Source: Cupriavidus campinensis | GTDB lineage: Bacteria > Pseudomonadota > Gammaproteobacteria > Burkholderiales > Burkholderiaceae | Direction: 5' to 3' | Assembly (NCBI RefSeq): GCF_905397395.1 | Contig: NZ_CAJPVH010000022.1 | Span: forward strand, 16,940 to 80,939 | Length of the DNA stretch: 64,000 nt | In this document: positions 19,466 to 28,565 of the stretch, in pieces | Numbering within the stretch: the stretch's first letter is position 1 | How the letters are laid out: each line of letters opens with the position of its first letter | Made by a program: the position numbers and the translations under genes | The notes under the pieces: generated by a model | Database searches by the model: none | Told to the model about the DNA's origin: nothing | The model's input: the letters and a program-made list of their open reading frames with translations, nothing else

Positions 19466-20047
19466 ATGATCCAGCGACCCATCCCGACCCTTGCCATGCT
19501 TGCCAGCCTGCTCCTGGCCGCTGGCGCCGCGCATGCGCAGAAGACGCCTGCGCCGGTCGGCATCGCCGAGGAAGCCGTTATCAGCGGCAAGGTCGTCGAT
19601 ATCGATGCCAACTCGAAGGCGGTGCTCGTGCAGGGGCCGAAGGGCAATATCGTCGAGATCGTGGGCGGCGACGAGGCCAAGAACATTGGCAACGTGCGCA
19701 AGGGCGACATCGTCACGCTGACCCGCGCGGCGGCCGTGGTGGCGGCGCTGGAGCCGCTCGACAGCAAGGACACCGCGCTGATGGAGCAGGTGGAGCGTAC
19801 CTCGCGCGCGCCGGAGGGCGGCAAGCCCGGCGTGATGCGCGAGATCACCACCACCATCACGGCGCAGATCACCAAGATCGATACCGCCAATCGCACCGTG
19901 ACGTTCCGTGGCCCGCGCGAGACGCTGCGCACGGTCAAGGTCCGCGACCCGAACATCGACCTCACCAAGATCAAGCAGGGACAGATGGCGAAGATCGTTG
20001 TGCGGGAGGTTGTCGCCATTACCGTGAAGTCGCCTAACGCCGGCTGA
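19466..20047 (+). CDS. Hypothetical exported protein
   Basis: A 193-residue protein with a clear Sec signal peptide (hydrophobic core LAMLASLLLAAGAAHA, cleavage near residue 25). The mature part contains two similar beta-rich stretches, about 38-80 (ISGKVVDIDANSKAVLVQGPKG) and about 130-190 (ITAQITKIDTANRTVTFRGPRE). Each reads like a small OB or SH3-type beta domain, suggesting an internal duplication. No catalytic motif is seen. It lies 62 bp before the SYLF lipoprotein gene; their functions may be linked in the periplasm, but nothing proves it. Confidence 0.8.
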   Translation: MIQRPIPTLAMLASLLLAAGAAHAQKTPAPVGIAEEAVISGKVVDIDANSKAVLVQGPKGNIVEIVGGDEAKNIGNVRKGDIVTLTRAAAVVAALEPLDSKDTALMEQVERTSRAPEGGKPGVMREITTTITAQITKIDTANRTVTFRGPRETLRTVKVRDPNIDLTKIKQGQMAKIVVREVVAITVKSPNAG

Positions 20048-20097
20048 AATCCGGTCCGAACCACCGGAAAGAGTCGAATGCAGTACTTTTCCCCATC

Positions 20098-20103
20098 AGG
20101 AGG
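20098..20103 (+). promoter_or_regulatory. Strong ribosome binding site fixing the SYLF gene start
   Basis: AGGAGG lies six bases before ATG 20110. This selects that ATG over the in-frame TTG at 20104. Confidence 0.8.
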
Positions 20104-20109
20104 TTGCAT

Positions 20110-20694
20110 ATGAATCGACGCCATTTCGTGACGCGGGTGACCGGATCCGGCCTGCTCGTGGCCACGGCATTTGCCGCGGGCTGCACCACCACGGGCCCCA
20201 AGACGCCAGAGGACGCCGCGGCCAAGAGACAGGAAATCGACGCCGGCGTGGACGGCGCGCTGAACCGGCTCTACGCCTCGGTGGACGGCTCGCGCGAGCT
20301 GGCCAACCGCTCCCAGGGCATTCTGGTGTTCCCGCGCGTGATCGGCGGCGGGCTGGTCGTGGCCGGCGAGTATGGCGACGGCGCGCTGCGCACGAAAGGC
20401 GCCACAGTGGGCTACTACCGCACGATTTCGGCTTCGTTCGGCTTCACCGCCGGCGGCCAGTCGAAGGCGGTGATCATGATGTTCATGACGCCCGAGGCCT
20501 ACAACAAGTTCGTGCAGTCCAGCGGCTGGACGGCCGGCGTGGACGGCAGCGTGGCGCTGGCCAAGATCGGCGCAAACGGCAAGCTGGATACCGTCACGGC
20601 CCAGCAGCCGGTGATCGGCTTCGTGCAGACCAACGCGGGGCTGATGTTCGATGCCTCGCTCGATGGCTCCAAGATCAGCAAGCTGTCGCTCTGA
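20110..20694 (+). CDS. SYLF/Ysc84-domain lipoprotein
   Basis: A 194-residue protein with an N-terminal export signal and a lipobox-like AAGC (Cys near residue 22), so a lipoprotein is likely. Two arginines (NRRHF) precede the hydrophobic core, vaguely Tat-like. The mature part is the SYLF (Ysc84) domain: GILVFPRVIGGGLVVAGEYG, GYYRTISASFGF and a C-terminal GLMFDASLDGSKI. Eukaryotic SYLF proteins bind phosphoinositides; the bacterial role is not established. A strong intrinsic terminator follows directly. Confidence 0.88.
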   Translation: MNRRHFVTRVTGSGLLVATAFAAGCTTTGPKTPEDAAAKRQEIDAGVDGALNRLYASVDGSRELANRSQGILVFPRVIGGGLVVAGEYGDGALRTKGATVGYYRTISASFGFTAGGQSKAVIMMFMTPEAYNKFVQSSGWTAGVDGSVALAKIGANGKLDTVTAQQPVIGFVQTNAGLMFDASLDGSKISKLSL

Positions 20695-20727
20695 TCGACT
20701 GGTTTTCCATCCTCCAGGGTGTGTTGG

Positions 20728-20756
20728 CTCCCGGCTCCGGCCGGGAGTTTTCTTTT
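20728..20756 (+). terminator. Intrinsic terminator after the SYLF gene
   Basis: CTCCCGGC (20728-20735) pairs perfectly with GCCGGGAG (20740-20747) across a TCCG loop and is followed by TTTTCTTTT. It lies 34 bp past the stop codon. Confidence 0.9.
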
Positions 20757-20800
20757 GCGGGCCCGGCGCAGGCGGCTTGCCGACACGTGTGGCGCCGCGC

Positions 20801-20809
20801 TGGCATAAT
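20801..20809 (+). promoter_or_regulatory. Extended -10 promoter element for the queuosine transporter gene
   Basis: TGG followed by CATAAT (20804-20809) forms an extended -10. No well-spaced -35 is seen; TTGCCG at 20777 is 21 bp away. Transcription would start near 20816, about 26 nt before the ATG, too short for a preQ1 riboswitch. Confidence 0.4.
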
Positions 20810-20841
20810 CGCGCGAACCCCGCACCGGAAGCTCCCCGCCC

Positions 20842-21585
20842 ATGCCAGAGTCTCACGCCACGCCCCTCCCTGCCGTCGATGCCGCGCATACCGGGCGCGT
20901 CTACCGCTACTACGACTTCGTCATGGTGGCCTTCGTCACGGTGCTGCTCTGCTCCAACCTGATCGGCGCAGCCAAGGCGGCGCAGGTCACGCTGCCGTGG
21001 ATCGGCCCGGTCACCTTCGGCGCCGGCGTGCTGTTCTTCCCGATTTCCTACATCTTTGGCGACGTGCTCACCGAGGTCTACGGCTATGGCCGCGACCGCC
21101 GCGTGGTCTGGGCCGGCTTCACCGCGCTGGCCTTCGCCACGTTCATGAGCCTGGTGGTGCTGAAGATGCCGGTGGCGCCGTTCATGGCGGATTACCAGAA
21201 GAGCCTGGAGGATGTGTTCGGCAACACGTGGCGGATCGCGCTGGGGTCGCTGATCGCGTTCTGCTGCGGCAGCTTCACCAACAGCTACGTGCTGGCCAAG
21301 ATGAAGCTGTGGAGCGGCGGGCGCTGGCTGTGGACGCGCACCATCGGATCCACGCTGGCCGGGGAGCTGGTCGATTCGTCGCTGTTCTACGTGATTGCCT
21401 TCTACGGCATCTGGCCGCTGGAGAAGGTCATCCAGGTGGCCGTGGCGCAGTACGTGCTGAAGACGGCCTGGGAAGTGGTGATGACGCCGGTCACCTACAA
21501 GGTGGTGGGGTTCCTGAAGCGGGCCGAGAACGAGGACTGGTTCGACCGGCACACGAACTTCACGCCGTTCCGGCTCAAGGTCTGA
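20842..21585 (+). CDS. yhhQ: Queuosine precursor transporter (YhhQ/QueT-like, DUF165)
   Basis: Inner-membrane importer of the deazaguanine precursors preQ0/preQ1 for queuosine tRNA modification. The 247-residue protein has six hydrophobic segments. It carries the family stretch FGAGVLFFPISYIFGDVLTEVYGYGRDRR (in parts) near residues 53-85 and the later WTRTIGSTLAGELVDSSLF. Length is typical. It stands alone between a terminator and a convergent gene, so it is probably a single-gene unit. Confidence 0.93.
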   Translation: MPESHATPLPAVDAAHTGRVYRYYDFVMVAFVTVLLCSNLIGAAKAAQVTLPWIGPVTFGAGVLFFPISYIFGDVLTEVYGYGRDRRVVWAGFTALAFATFMSLVVLKMPVAPFMADYQKSLEDVFGNTWRIALGSLIAFCCGSFTNSYVLAKMKLWSGGRWLWTRTIGSTLAGELVDSSLFYVIAFYGIWPLEKVIQVAVAQYVLKTAWEVVMTPVTYKVVGFLKRAENEDWFDRHTNFTPFRLKV

Positions 21586-21589
21586 GGCC

Positions 21590-21607
21590 CCGGGGGCGGG
21601 CCCCCGG
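21590..21607. terminator. GC hairpin between convergent genes
   Basis: CCGGGGG (21590-21596) pairs with CCCCCGG (21601-21607) across a 4-nt loop, between the yhhQ stop and the stop of the convergent phosphatase gene. There is no T-tract, so it may act as a stability or pause hairpin rather than an intrinsic terminator. Confidence 0.4.
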
Positions 21608-21615
21608 AAGCGCGA

Positions 21616-22290
21616 TCAGGGCACGCGCTTGTCGACTTCGTCGAGCGCCAGCGCCTCCAGGTGGCTCACATCGCCCCATTGCAGCAGGGTCAGGTGCGCG
21701 CTGTCGCTGCGCAGGCGGTTGACGCTGGCGTTCAGCAGCTCGTGCTGGCGCGGCGCCTCGAGCGTCATGCCGGTGGCCTCGCGATACAGGCAGTCGAGCA
21801 CGCCGCCGTGCGCCACCAGCGCGATGCGCTCGCCCGGATGCCGGCGCGCCAGCGCCAGCGCGGCCTCGACCGCGCGTTCGTGGAATTCCAGCAGCGATTC
21901 GCCCTCGGGCGGCGCGTAGTCCGGCACGCGGGCCTGCCAGCGCGCGAAGTCCTCGGGGCGCTGCTCGGCCACTTCGGCATAGGTCATGCCTTCCAGGTCG
22001 CCGTAGCAGCGCTCGCGCAGGCGGTTGTCGGGGCGCACCGGCAGGCCGAGCGTCTCGGCCAGCGGCGTGGCGGTTTCCATGGCGCGGCCCAGGTCGCTCG
22101 AATAGATCGCGTCGATCGGCTCGCCGGCCAGCGCCTCGGCCAGCGCGGCAGCCTGGGCGCGGCCCACCTCGTTCAGCGGGATATCGAGCTGGCCCTGCAG
22201 CCGCCGCGCGCGGTTCCAGGCCGTCTCGCCATGGCGGATCACGATCAGGTGGGTGTAGGCCAGCGACTGCGGCCCGGTGCTTTGCGACAT
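21616..22290 (-). CDS. Histidine phosphatase family protein (GpmB/CobC-like)
   Basis: A 224-residue member of the phosphoglycerate-mutase branch of histidine phosphatases. The catalytic motif is VIRHGETAWNRARRLQGQ near residues 18-35, the second arginine lies in SSDLGRAMETA, and the late histidine in VAHGGVLDCL near residue 165. The start is ATG 22290; sequence upstream of it is unrelated. The true substrate cannot be read from the sequence: relatives include alpha-ribazole phosphatase and broad sugar-phosphate phosphatases. It is probably not a glycolytic mutase. Confidence 0.9.
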   Translation of the reverse strand: MSQSTGPQSLAYTHLIVIRHGETAWNRARRLQGQLDIPLNEVGRAQAAALAEALAGEPIDAIYSSDLGRAMETATPLAETLGLPVRPDNRLRERCYGDLEGMTYAEVAEQRPEDFARWQARVPDYAPPEGESLLEFHERAVEAALALARRHPGERIALVAHGGVLDCLYREATGMTLEAPRQHELLNASVNRLRSDSAHLTLLQWGDVSHLEALALDEVDKRVP

Positions 22291-22346
22291 GCCGGTTCCT
22301 TGGGGGCGACGGTTGCGCGCGGGGTCTGCGCCCGGCGCGCGGATGA

Positions 22347-22994
22347 TTACCGGATCAGTTTCGGATTGAGCGTGTAGGTGCCGGTCAGCGAGGCTTCGGC
22401 CAGCACGTGGCCCTGGATGGCCTGGCGCACGTCGGCGCCGGTGAAATGGCCTTCCACCGGCAGGCGTTCGATATCGAGCGCGTAGACGGTGAACACGTAG
22501 CGGTGCACGAGCGCGTCGTTCCACGGCGGGCAGGGACCGTCGTAGCCGAAGTAGTGGCCCTTCATGTCCTCGTCGCCGGAGAACCAGGCCGTGTAGTCGT
22601 TGGTGCCATGGCGCAGGCCGCCGGCCACGGCCGTGCCGACCAGCGTGTCCGGGCCCGGCTTGCCGCGTGCGATCACGCCGTCGCTGTGCGTGCCGGCCGA
22701 GATCGTGTTCAGGCCCGGCGGCATGTCCACCAGCACCCAGTGGAAGAAGTCCGCGCGCGGCAGCGACGCCGGCACTTCGCGGTCGGGCTGGTTCACGTCG
22801 TCGCCCACGGTCGGCACATCGGGATCATGGCAGACCAGCACGAACGAACGCGTCTCGGCGGGGGCCCCGTCCCAATGCAGGTCCGGATTGCGGTTGCTCG
22901 ACAGCGCCACATGATTGGCGGCATCGGGCACGCAGAACGCAAACTCGCCCGGAATGGGCGCGTTGTCGGCAAATGCCTTGCTCCAGAGTTTCAT
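22347..22994 (-). CDS. YbhB/YbcL (PEBP/Raf kinase inhibitor-like) protein
   Basis: A 215-residue phosphatidylethanolamine-binding-protein fold. The ligand-site motifs are present: SSNRNPDLHWDGAP, SFVLVCHDPDVP and FFHWVLVDMPP near residue 90, plus YDGPCPPWND. I chose ATG 22994 because AAGGAG lies at good spacing before it; a longer frame to 23018 has no such site. The cellular role of bacterial PEBP proteins is largely unknown. It is 20 bp from dtd in a compact minus-strand row with tyrS. Confidence 0.92.
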   Translation of the reverse strand: MKLWSKAFADNAPIPGEFAFCVPDAANHVALSSNRNPDLHWDGAPAETRSFVLVCHDPDVPTVGDDVNQPDREVPASLPRADFFHWVLVDMPPGLNTISAGTHSDGVIARGKPGPDTLVGTAVAGGLRHGTNDYTAWFSGDEDMKGHYFGYDGPCPPWNDALVHRYVFTVYALDIERLPVEGHFTGADVRQAIQGHVLAEASLTGTYTLNPKLIR

Positions 22995-23014
22995 GAGGAT
23001 CTCCTTGGGATGTG

Positions 23015-23485
23015 TCACGCCGTGCCGGCCGGCGGCACACGCAGCCAGAACGTCACAGGGCCGTCATTGACGAGGCTGACCTGCATCATCGCGCCGAACT
23101 CGCCGGTTTCGACCGACGGATGCGCGGCGCGCGCGCAGGCCACAAAATGTTCATACAATCGCCGTCCCGTCTCGGGCGACGCCGCCGGCGTGAAGCTTGG
23201 CCGCGTGCCGCTGTTGGTATCGGCGGCGAGCGTGAACTGCGACACCACCAGCAGCCCGCCCGCCTTGCCCTGCCCGTCCATGTTCTGCACTGGCAGGTTC
23301 ATCTTGCCCTCGGCGTCTGAAAACACGCGGTAGGCGAGCAGCTTGGCCAGCAGGCGTTCGGCCTGGGCCTCGGTGTCGCCGCGCTCGGCACAGACCAGCG
23401 CCAGCAGCCCGGCGCCGATTTCGCCGGTGATGCGGCCCGCCACGGTCACGCGGGCCTGCGCCACACGCTGGATCAGGGCGATCAT
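23015..23485 (-). CDS. dtd: D-aminoacyl-tRNA deacylase
   Basis: Hydrolyses D-amino acids, and glycine, mischarged on tRNAs, acting as an RNA-based chiral proofreader. At 156 residues it is slightly longer than the 145 of E. coli Dtd. The two signature motifs are seen: SQFTL near residue 82 and a variant of the C-terminal GP motif, NDGPVTFWL near residue 143. It starts 6 bp after tyrS, a sensible pairing because TyrRS is the classic source of D-Tyr-tRNA. Confidence 0.95.
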   Translation of the reverse strand: MIALIQRVAQARVTVAGRITGEIGAGLLALVCAERGDTEAQAERLLAKLLAYRVFSDAEGKMNLPVQNMDGQGKAGGLLVVSQFTLAADTNSGTRPSFTPAASPETGRRLYEHFVACARAAHPSVETGEFGAMMQVSLVNDGPVTFWLRVPPAGTA

Positions 23486-23491
23486 CGCGCC

Positions 23492-24733
23492 TTACGCCAG
23501 GGTCACGCGCGCGAAGCGGCGCTTGCCCACCTGGACCACATAGGTGCCGGCGGCCACCTTGGTGGCCTTGTCGCTCACCACGGAGCCGTCGATCTTGACC
23601 CCGCCCTGCTCGATATTGCGGTTGGCCTCCGAGGTGGACGGCACCAGGCTGGCCTGCTTCAGCAGTTGGGCGATGCCCAGCGGCGCGCCTTCCAGCGTCA
23701 CCGCCGGAATGTCGTCCGGCACGCCACCGCGCGCGCGGTGATTGAAGTCCTCGAGCGCCTTGTCGGCATCGGCCGCGCTGTGGAAGCGCGTGACGATCTC
23801 CTGCGCCAGCATCACCTTGCAGTCGCGCGGGTTGCGGCCCAGCGAGATCTCCTGCTTCATCAGGTCGATCTCGCTCATCGGCCGGAACGACAGCAGCGTG
23901 AAGTACTGCCACATCAGGTCGTCCGAGATGCTCATCAGCTTGCCGAACATGTCGTTCGGAGCCTCGGTCACGCCGATGTAGTTGTTTTTCGACTTCGACA
24001 TCTTCTCGACGCCGTCCAGCCCCACCAGCAGCGGCATGGTCAGGATGCACTGCGGCTCCTGGCCATATTCCTTCTGCAGCTCCCGGCCCACCAGCAGGTT
24101 GAACTTCTGGTCGGTGCCGCCCAGCTCGATATCGGCCTTGAGCGCCACGGAATCGTAGCCCTGCATGAGCGGATAAAGGAACTCATGGACCGAAATCGGA
24201 ATCCCAGACCGGAACCGTTTGGTGAAGTCGTCGCGCTCCATCATCCGGGCCACGGTGTACTTGGCCGCCAGCTGGATCATGCCGCGCGCGCCGAGCGGGT
24301 CGCTCCACTCGCTGTTGTAGCGGATCTCGGTCCGGGCGGGGTCGAGCACCAGGCTGGCCTGGCGGTAGTAGGTCTGGGCGTTGGCCTCGATCTGCTCCCG
24401 GGTAAGCGGCGGCCGGGTGGCATTACGGCCCGACGGATCGCCGATCGTGGAGGTGAAATCGCCAATCAGGAAGATCACCTGGTGGCCAAGGTCCTGGAGC
24501 TGGCGCAGCTTGTTCAGCACCACGGTATGACCCAGGTGGATGTCAGGCGCGGTGGGGTCCAGGCCCAGCTTGATACGGAGCGGCACCCCGGTGGCCTCGC
24601 TGCGGGCGAGCTTCTGGAGCCACTCGGCTTCGATCAACAGCTCGTCGCAGCCACGCTTGGTGATCTCCAGGGCATGCATCACCGACGGCGTAAGTGGATA
24701 TTTGGCCGCGGCGGCCGGGGTCACTTCAGACAT
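23492..24733 (-). CDS. tyrS: Tyrosyl-tRNA synthetase
   Basis: Class I synthetase charging tRNA-Tyr. From ATG 24733 it has 413 residues. The HIGH-type motif reads [11 protein letters not shown] near residue 50 and KMSKS is exact near residue 235. The C-terminal S4-like domain (about 345-405) recognises the tRNA. This is the TyrZ-like short-insert subtype common in beta-proteobacteria. Sequence upstream of 24733 is not conserved and holds the divergent promoter region. Confidence 0.96.
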   Translation of the reverse strand: MSEVTPAAAAKYPLTPSVMHALEITKRGCDELLIEAEWLQKLARSEATGVPLRIKLGLDPTAPDIHLGHTVVLNKLRQLQDLGHQVIFLIGDFTSTIGDPSGRNATRPPLTREQIEANAQTYYRQASLVLDPARTEIRYNSEWSDPLGARGMIQLAAKYTVARMMERDDFTKRFRSGIPISVHEFLYPLMQGYDSVALKADIELGGTDQKFNLLVGRELQKEYGQEPQCILTMPLLVGLDGVEKMSKSKNNYIGVTEAPNDMFGKLMSISDDLMWQYFTLLSFRPMSEIDLMKQEISLGRNPRDCKVMLAQEIVTRFHSAADADKALEDFNHRARGGVPDDIPAVTLEGAPLGIAQLLKQASLVPSTSEANRNIEQGGVKIDGSVVSDKATKVAAGTYVVQVGKRRFARVTLA

Positions 24734-24787
24734 GAGATAAGTCGTTGAAATAATTAAGGAATCGCCGACGGACAGCCGGAGTCGTTC

Positions 24788-24796
24788 TGGTATAAT
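24788..24796 (+). promoter_or_regulatory. Extended -10 promoter for the M23 peptidase-anmK operon
   Basis: TGG directly precedes a perfect TATAAT (24791-24796), an extended -10 that needs little -35 contact. It points toward the M23 gene with a leader of about 145 nt. Confidence 0.6.
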
Positions 24797-24948
24797 CCGC
24801 GCTTTGTGCCTGCCGGGGCAGCCCGGCGGCAACCGCCATTGTAGGCGGCTGACAAACATTGGCCCGCGCCGCAACCTCGGGGGAGGAAGGCAGACGAAGA
24901 CACATCGTCGCGGCAGCGGAGCCCGGAATCAAGGTTGAATTTTACGTG

Positions 24949-26343
24949 ATGTGGTCCAGTCTCCGCGAAGTTTTCGCGCGCGAGCTGGTGGTGCTTGTCG
25001 ACCCGACCAACCCCCAGCATGCCCGGCGCCGCAAGCAACTCACCGTTGCTGTCGGCACCGTTTTCACGCTCGGCATGGCTGCCGCGATGGGCGTCGCCCC
25101 GCGCAATGCCTATGACGACCCCCAGGCGCCGAAGGTGCGGGAGGCCATTCGCCTGCCCGACCTGCGCACCCAGCTCGAGCAACTCACCGAGAGCGACACC
25201 GAGAACCGCTACGTGCGCGAAGACCGCATGCAGCGCGGCGACACCCTGGCCACGCTGCTGCGCCGGCTGGGCGTGGAAGACCCGGACGCCCAGGCGTTCA
25301 TCCTCAAGAACGCCACCGCGCGCGGGCTGCTCAACCTCGACGCCGGCCAGGCCGTGCAGGCCGAGATCGACGACCGCAACCTGCTGGTGTCGCTGCAGGC
25401 CAACCTGGGCGGCGACGCCGCCGCCTCGCGCGAACTCGTGATCGAGCGCGTGGCGCCGAAGGCCGAGGGCGGCGACTACACCTACAAGGCGCGCGTCCAG
25501 TCCGTGGACAACGACGTGCACTACGAGATGGCCTCCGGGGCGATCGAGGCCGGCGGCTTCTTCAAGGCAATGGACGGCGCCAACGTGCCGGACGAGATCG
25601 TCCAGCAGATGATCTCGATCTTCTCGGGCGTGATCGACTTCCACCACGACATCGCCAAGGGCGACCGCTTCCGTATCGTCTACGAGGCCGGTTTCCGCGA
25701 CGGCGCCTTCGTGCGCAACGGCCGCGTGGTGGCCATCGAGCTGATCAATCGCAACACATTGCACCAGGCGCTCTGGTACGCGCCGGAAGACAGCGCAGCC
25801 GGCGCCTACTACACGTTCGACGGGCGCAGCATGAAGCGGCCGTTCCTGCGCTCGCCGGTGGAGTTCTCGCGCGTGTCGTCCGGTTTCGGCGGGCGTGACC
25901 ATCCGCTCCACCACCAGTGGGCGCAGCACAAGGGCGTCGACTTCGCCGCGCCGCAGGGTACCAAGGTCATCGCCACCGGCGACGCCACCGTGGACTTCGT
26001 CGGCCAGCAGAACGGCTACGGCAATATCGTGGTGCTTCAGCACGCGGGCGGCTACTCCACGTACTACGCCCACCTGTCCGGCTTTGCCGGGCTGCGCCAG
26101 GGCCAGCACGTGAGCCAGGGGCAGGTGATCGGCTATGTCGGCGCCACCGGCTGGGCCACCGGGCCGCACCTGCACTACGAGTTCCGCTTCAACGACGTGC
26201 CGCAGAACCCGCTGACCATCACCCTGATGGAAGCGCCGGCGCTGACCGGCAAGTCGCGCACGCAGTTCCTGACCTATACCAGCGCGATGTTGAGCCGCAT
26301 CAACATGCTGCGCACCTACAACGTCCTGACCGCCAGCAACTGA
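24949..26343 (+). CDS. M23-family (LytM) murein peptidase
   Basis: A zinc endopeptidase or its degenerate activator acting on peptidoglycan cross-links. From ATG 24949 it has 464 residues; a TTG at 24859 gives a less likely longer form. The N-terminus has one transmembrane or signal-anchor segment (about 28-48). A LysM/OapA-like middle follows ([18 protein letters not shown] near residue 90). The LytM domain lies at about 310-420 with zinc ligands visible in [12 protein letters not shown] and HLHYEF, so it is probably active. It is 2 bp upstream of anmK: one gene cuts murein and the next recycles a breakdown sugar. Confidence 0.93.
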   Translation: MWSSLREVFARELVVLVDPTNPQHARRRKQLTVAVGTVFTLGMAAAMGVAPRNAYDDPQAPKVREAIRLPDLRTQLEQLTESDTENRYVREDRMQRGDTLATLLRRLGVEDPDAQAFILKNATARGLLNLDAGQAVQAEIDDRNLLVSLQANLGGDAAASRELVIERVAPKAEGGDYTYKARVQSVDNDVHYEMASGAIEAGGFFKAMDGANVPDEIVQQMISIFSGVIDFHHDIAKGDRFRIVYEAGFRDGAFVRNGRVVAIELINRNTLHQALWYAPEDSAAGAYYTFDGRSMKRPFLRSPVEFSRVSSGFGGRDHPLHHQWAQHKGVDFAAPQGTKVIATGDATVDFVGQQNGYGNIVVLQHAGGYSTYYAHLSGFAGLRQGQHVSQGQVIGYVGATGWATGPHLHYEFRFNDVPQNPLTITLMEAPALTGKSRTQFLTYTSAMLSRINMLRTYNVLTASN

Positions 26344-26345
26344 CC

Positions 26346-27488
26346 ATGTCCGTGCCCCCGGCAAGCAGCGAGCGATTTATCGGCCTGATGTCGGGCACCA
26401 GCATGGATGGCGCGGACGGCGTGCTCGTCGATTTTTCCGGCGCGCACCCGGTCGTGCTGGCGGCGGCGCACACGCCCTTCCCCCAGCCATTGCGCGAGGC
26501 GTTCGGCGCCTTGCAGCAACCGGGCGACGACGAGATCCATCGTGAGGCGCTGGCCGCCAACGCGCTCGCCGGCGTCTATGCCGAATGCGTGGCAACGCTG
26601 CTGCGGCTCGCCGATGCCCGCCCGGCATCGATCGCGGCCATCGGCGCGCACGGCCAGACCATCCGCCATCGCCCCGGCCTCTATGACGGCACGGGCTACA
26701 CGCGGCAGAGCCAGCATCCGGCGCTGCTGGCCGAGCTGACCGGCATCGCCGTGGTTGCCGACTTCCGCAGCCGCGACGTGGCCGCCGGCGGCCAGGGCGC
26801 GCCCCTCGTGCCCGCCGTGCACGCGGCGCTGTTCGGCGCGCCAGACGAGACCCGCGTGGTCTGCAATATCGGCGGCATCTCCAACATCAGCATCCTGCCG
26901 GCAACGGCCAGCGGGCGCCCAGTCACCGGGTTCGACTGCGGCCCCGGCAACGCGCTGCTCGACGACTGGATACACCGCCATCGCGGCCTGCCCTACGACG
27001 ACAACGGCGCCTGGGCCGCCAGCGGCACGGTGGATGCAGCGCTGCTGGCGCAATGCCTGACCGAACCGTATTTCGGCGCGCCGCCGCCCAAGAGCACCGG
27101 GCGCGACCTGTTCCACCCGGGCTGGCTGCAGACGCTGCTGGCCACGCGCGGCAACCGCCAGCCGCCCGCCGCCGACGTGCAGGCCACGCTGGCGACGCTG
27201 ACGGCCACCGCCATCGCGCGTGACGTGCAGACGCACGCCGCCGATGCGCGCCGGCTCATCGTCTGCGGGGGCGGCGCCCGCAATGGCTATGTGATGGCCG
27301 AACTCGCGCGGCTGCTGCCGGGCGTGGCGGTGGAGACGACCGATGATTTCGGCGTGCCGGTGCTGGAGGTGGAGGCACTCGCCTTCGCCTGGCTGGCGCG
27401 GCAATGCGTGCGGCGCGCACCCGGCAACGTGCCCACGGTCACCGGCGCGGCCGGCCCGCGCGTGCTCGGGGCGATCTATCCGCGTTAG
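26346..27488 (+). CDS. anmK: Anhydro-N-acetylmuramic acid kinase
   Basis: Cleaves the 1,6-anhydro ring and phosphorylates anhydro-MurNAc from murein turnover, giving MurNAc-6-phosphate. From ATG 26346 it has 380 residues. The ATP-binding start [18 protein letters not shown], the catalytic region [33 protein letters not shown] and [14 protein letters not shown] are diagnostic. In organisms with AmgK/MurU, a MupP phosphatase then removes the 6-phosphate; no mupP is visible in this window. A bidirectional terminator follows. Confidence 0.96.
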   Translation: MSVPPASSERFIGLMSGTSMDGADGVLVDFSGAHPVVLAAAHTPFPQPLREAFGALQQPGDDEIHREALAANALAGVYAECVATLLRLADARPASIAAIGAHGQTIRHRPGLYDGTGYTRQSQHPALLAELTGIAVVADFRSRDVAAGGQGAPLVPAVHAALFGAPDETRVVCNIGGISNISILPATASGRPVTGFDCGPGNALLDDWIHRHRGLPYDDNGAWAASGTVDAALLAQCLTEPYFGAPPPKSTGRDLFHPGWLQTLLATRGNRQPPAADVQATLATLTATAIARDVQTHAADARRLIVCGGGARNGYVMAELARLLPGVAVETTDDFGVPVLEVEALAFAWLARQCVRRAPGNVPTVTGAAGPRVLGAIYPR

Positions 27489-27522
27489 ATTCGCGCGCGG
27501 ATTTCCCAAAATCGCAGACAAC

Positions 27523-27550
27523 AAAAAAGCGCACCGAAGTGCGCTTTTTT
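27523..27550. terminator. Bidirectional intrinsic terminator between anmK and erpA
   Basis: Perfect stem GCGCAC/GTGCGC around a CGAA loop, flanked by A6 upstream and T6 downstream. It can terminate anmK on the plus strand and erpA on the minus strand. Confidence 0.93.
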
Positions 27551-27567
27551 ATCGACCGTAACCGGGT

Positions 27568-27936
27568 TCAGACCGAGAACGACGAGCCGCAACCGCAAGT
27601 GGTCGAGGCATTCGGGTTCTTGATCACGAACTGCGCGCCGTTGATGTCTTCCTTGTAGTCGATCTCGGCGCCCACCAGGTACTGGTAGCTCATCGAGTCG
27701 ATCAGCAGCGTCACACCGTTCTTGACCATCGTGGTGTCGTCTTCGTTGACGTCTTCGTCAAACGTGAAGCCGTACTGGAAGCCAGAGCAGCCGCCGCCCT
27801 GCACGAACACGCGCAGCTTCAGCTCGGCATTGCCCTCTTCCTCGATCAACTGCTTGACCTTGTCGGCGGCGCTGTCGGTAAAGACGAACGGTGCCGGCAC
27901 GTCCTCGGTTACGGGTGCCTCAGCGACTGCGTTCAT
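27568..27936 (-). CDS. erpA: Iron-sulfur cluster insertion protein ErpA
   Basis: A-type carrier that delivers [4Fe-4S] clusters to target proteins. It is 122 residues with the three conserved cysteines, one in [12 protein letters not shown] near residue 50 and two in TTCGCGSSF at the C-terminus. The N-terminal 16 residues are a variable extension. The gene has its own leader and ends at the bidirectional terminator. Confidence 0.96.
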   Translation of the reverse strand: MNAVAEAPVTEDVPAPFVFTDSAADKVKQLIEEEGNAELKLRVFVQGGGCSGFQYGFTFDEDVNEDDTTMVKNGVTLLIDSMSYQYLVGAEIDYKEDINGAQFVIKNPNASTTCGCGSSFSV

Positions 27937-28048
27937 GGGGATTCTCCTGTTTAGATACGCCGTATTCTAAGCGCTACTTCGAAATCGTGCCGAACCCGTT
28001 AAATTTCAAGGGCTTCTGGGCGCTCACGTCACATCCATCGGCAAAAGA

Positions 28049-28543
28049 TCAGGCCGTGGCGCCCGCGTTCTCGGGCGTGACGCTGGACGACACCTCGCCA
28101 GCCTCGGCTTCGGACGTGTTCGATTCCATCGGCGTCTCTTGATTGACCTCGGCGGCCGGCACATGGTTCGGCAGTGCGCGCACTTCGCCCTGCCCGATCG
28201 GCACGAGGCGACCTTCGACGATGGCGCCCTGATGCATTTCCAGCGCCGCATAATGCACTTCGCCGTAGACGCGCGCATGGGGCTGGAGTTCGAGCAGTTC
28301 GCTGGCGCTCACCGGGCCGGTCACGGTGCCGTTGAGGATCAGGTGCCCGACGCGCACTTCGCCCTCGACCGCGCCCTTCTCGCTGATGACGAGCATGCTG
28401 CGCTGCGCGTCCGATGCCAGCACGTTGCCGCGTACGCGGCCATCCAGGCGCAGACCGCCCGCGAACGTGACATCGCCCTCGATGGTGGCGTCCTGGCCGA
28501 TCAAGGTGTCGATCGACAGGCCTTTCTTCTTCGAAAACAACAT
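28049..28543 (-). CDS. Bactofilin-family cytoskeletal protein
   Basis: A polymer-forming bacterial cytoskeletal protein of 164 residues from ATG 28543. The core is the right-handed beta-helix domain at about 12-115, with short glycine/valine repeats such as GDVTFAGGLRLDGRVRGNV. The C-terminal 45 residues are Glu/Ser-rich and probably disordered. No membrane segment is seen; the N-terminal MLFSKKKG is a typical membrane-contacting start. It lies 22 bp downstream of a coiled-coil membrane protein gene, a possible partner. Confidence 0.9.
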   Translation of the reverse strand: MLFSKKKGLSIDTLIGQDATIEGDVTFAGGLRLDGRVRGNVLASDAQRSMLVISEKGAVEGEVRVGHLILNGTVTGPVSASELLELQPHARVYGEVHYAALEMHQGAIVEGRLVPIGQGEVRALPNHVPAAEVNQETPMESNTSEAEAGEVSSSVTPENAGATA

Positions 28544-28565
28544 GATCCCTCTCCTTGTTCGGGTC

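Noticed and set aside
20757..20841. preQ1 riboswitch before the queuosine transporter
   Set aside because: The region between the upstream terminator and the ATG is 85 bp and the predicted leader about 26 nt; no preQ1 pseudoknot pattern was seen.
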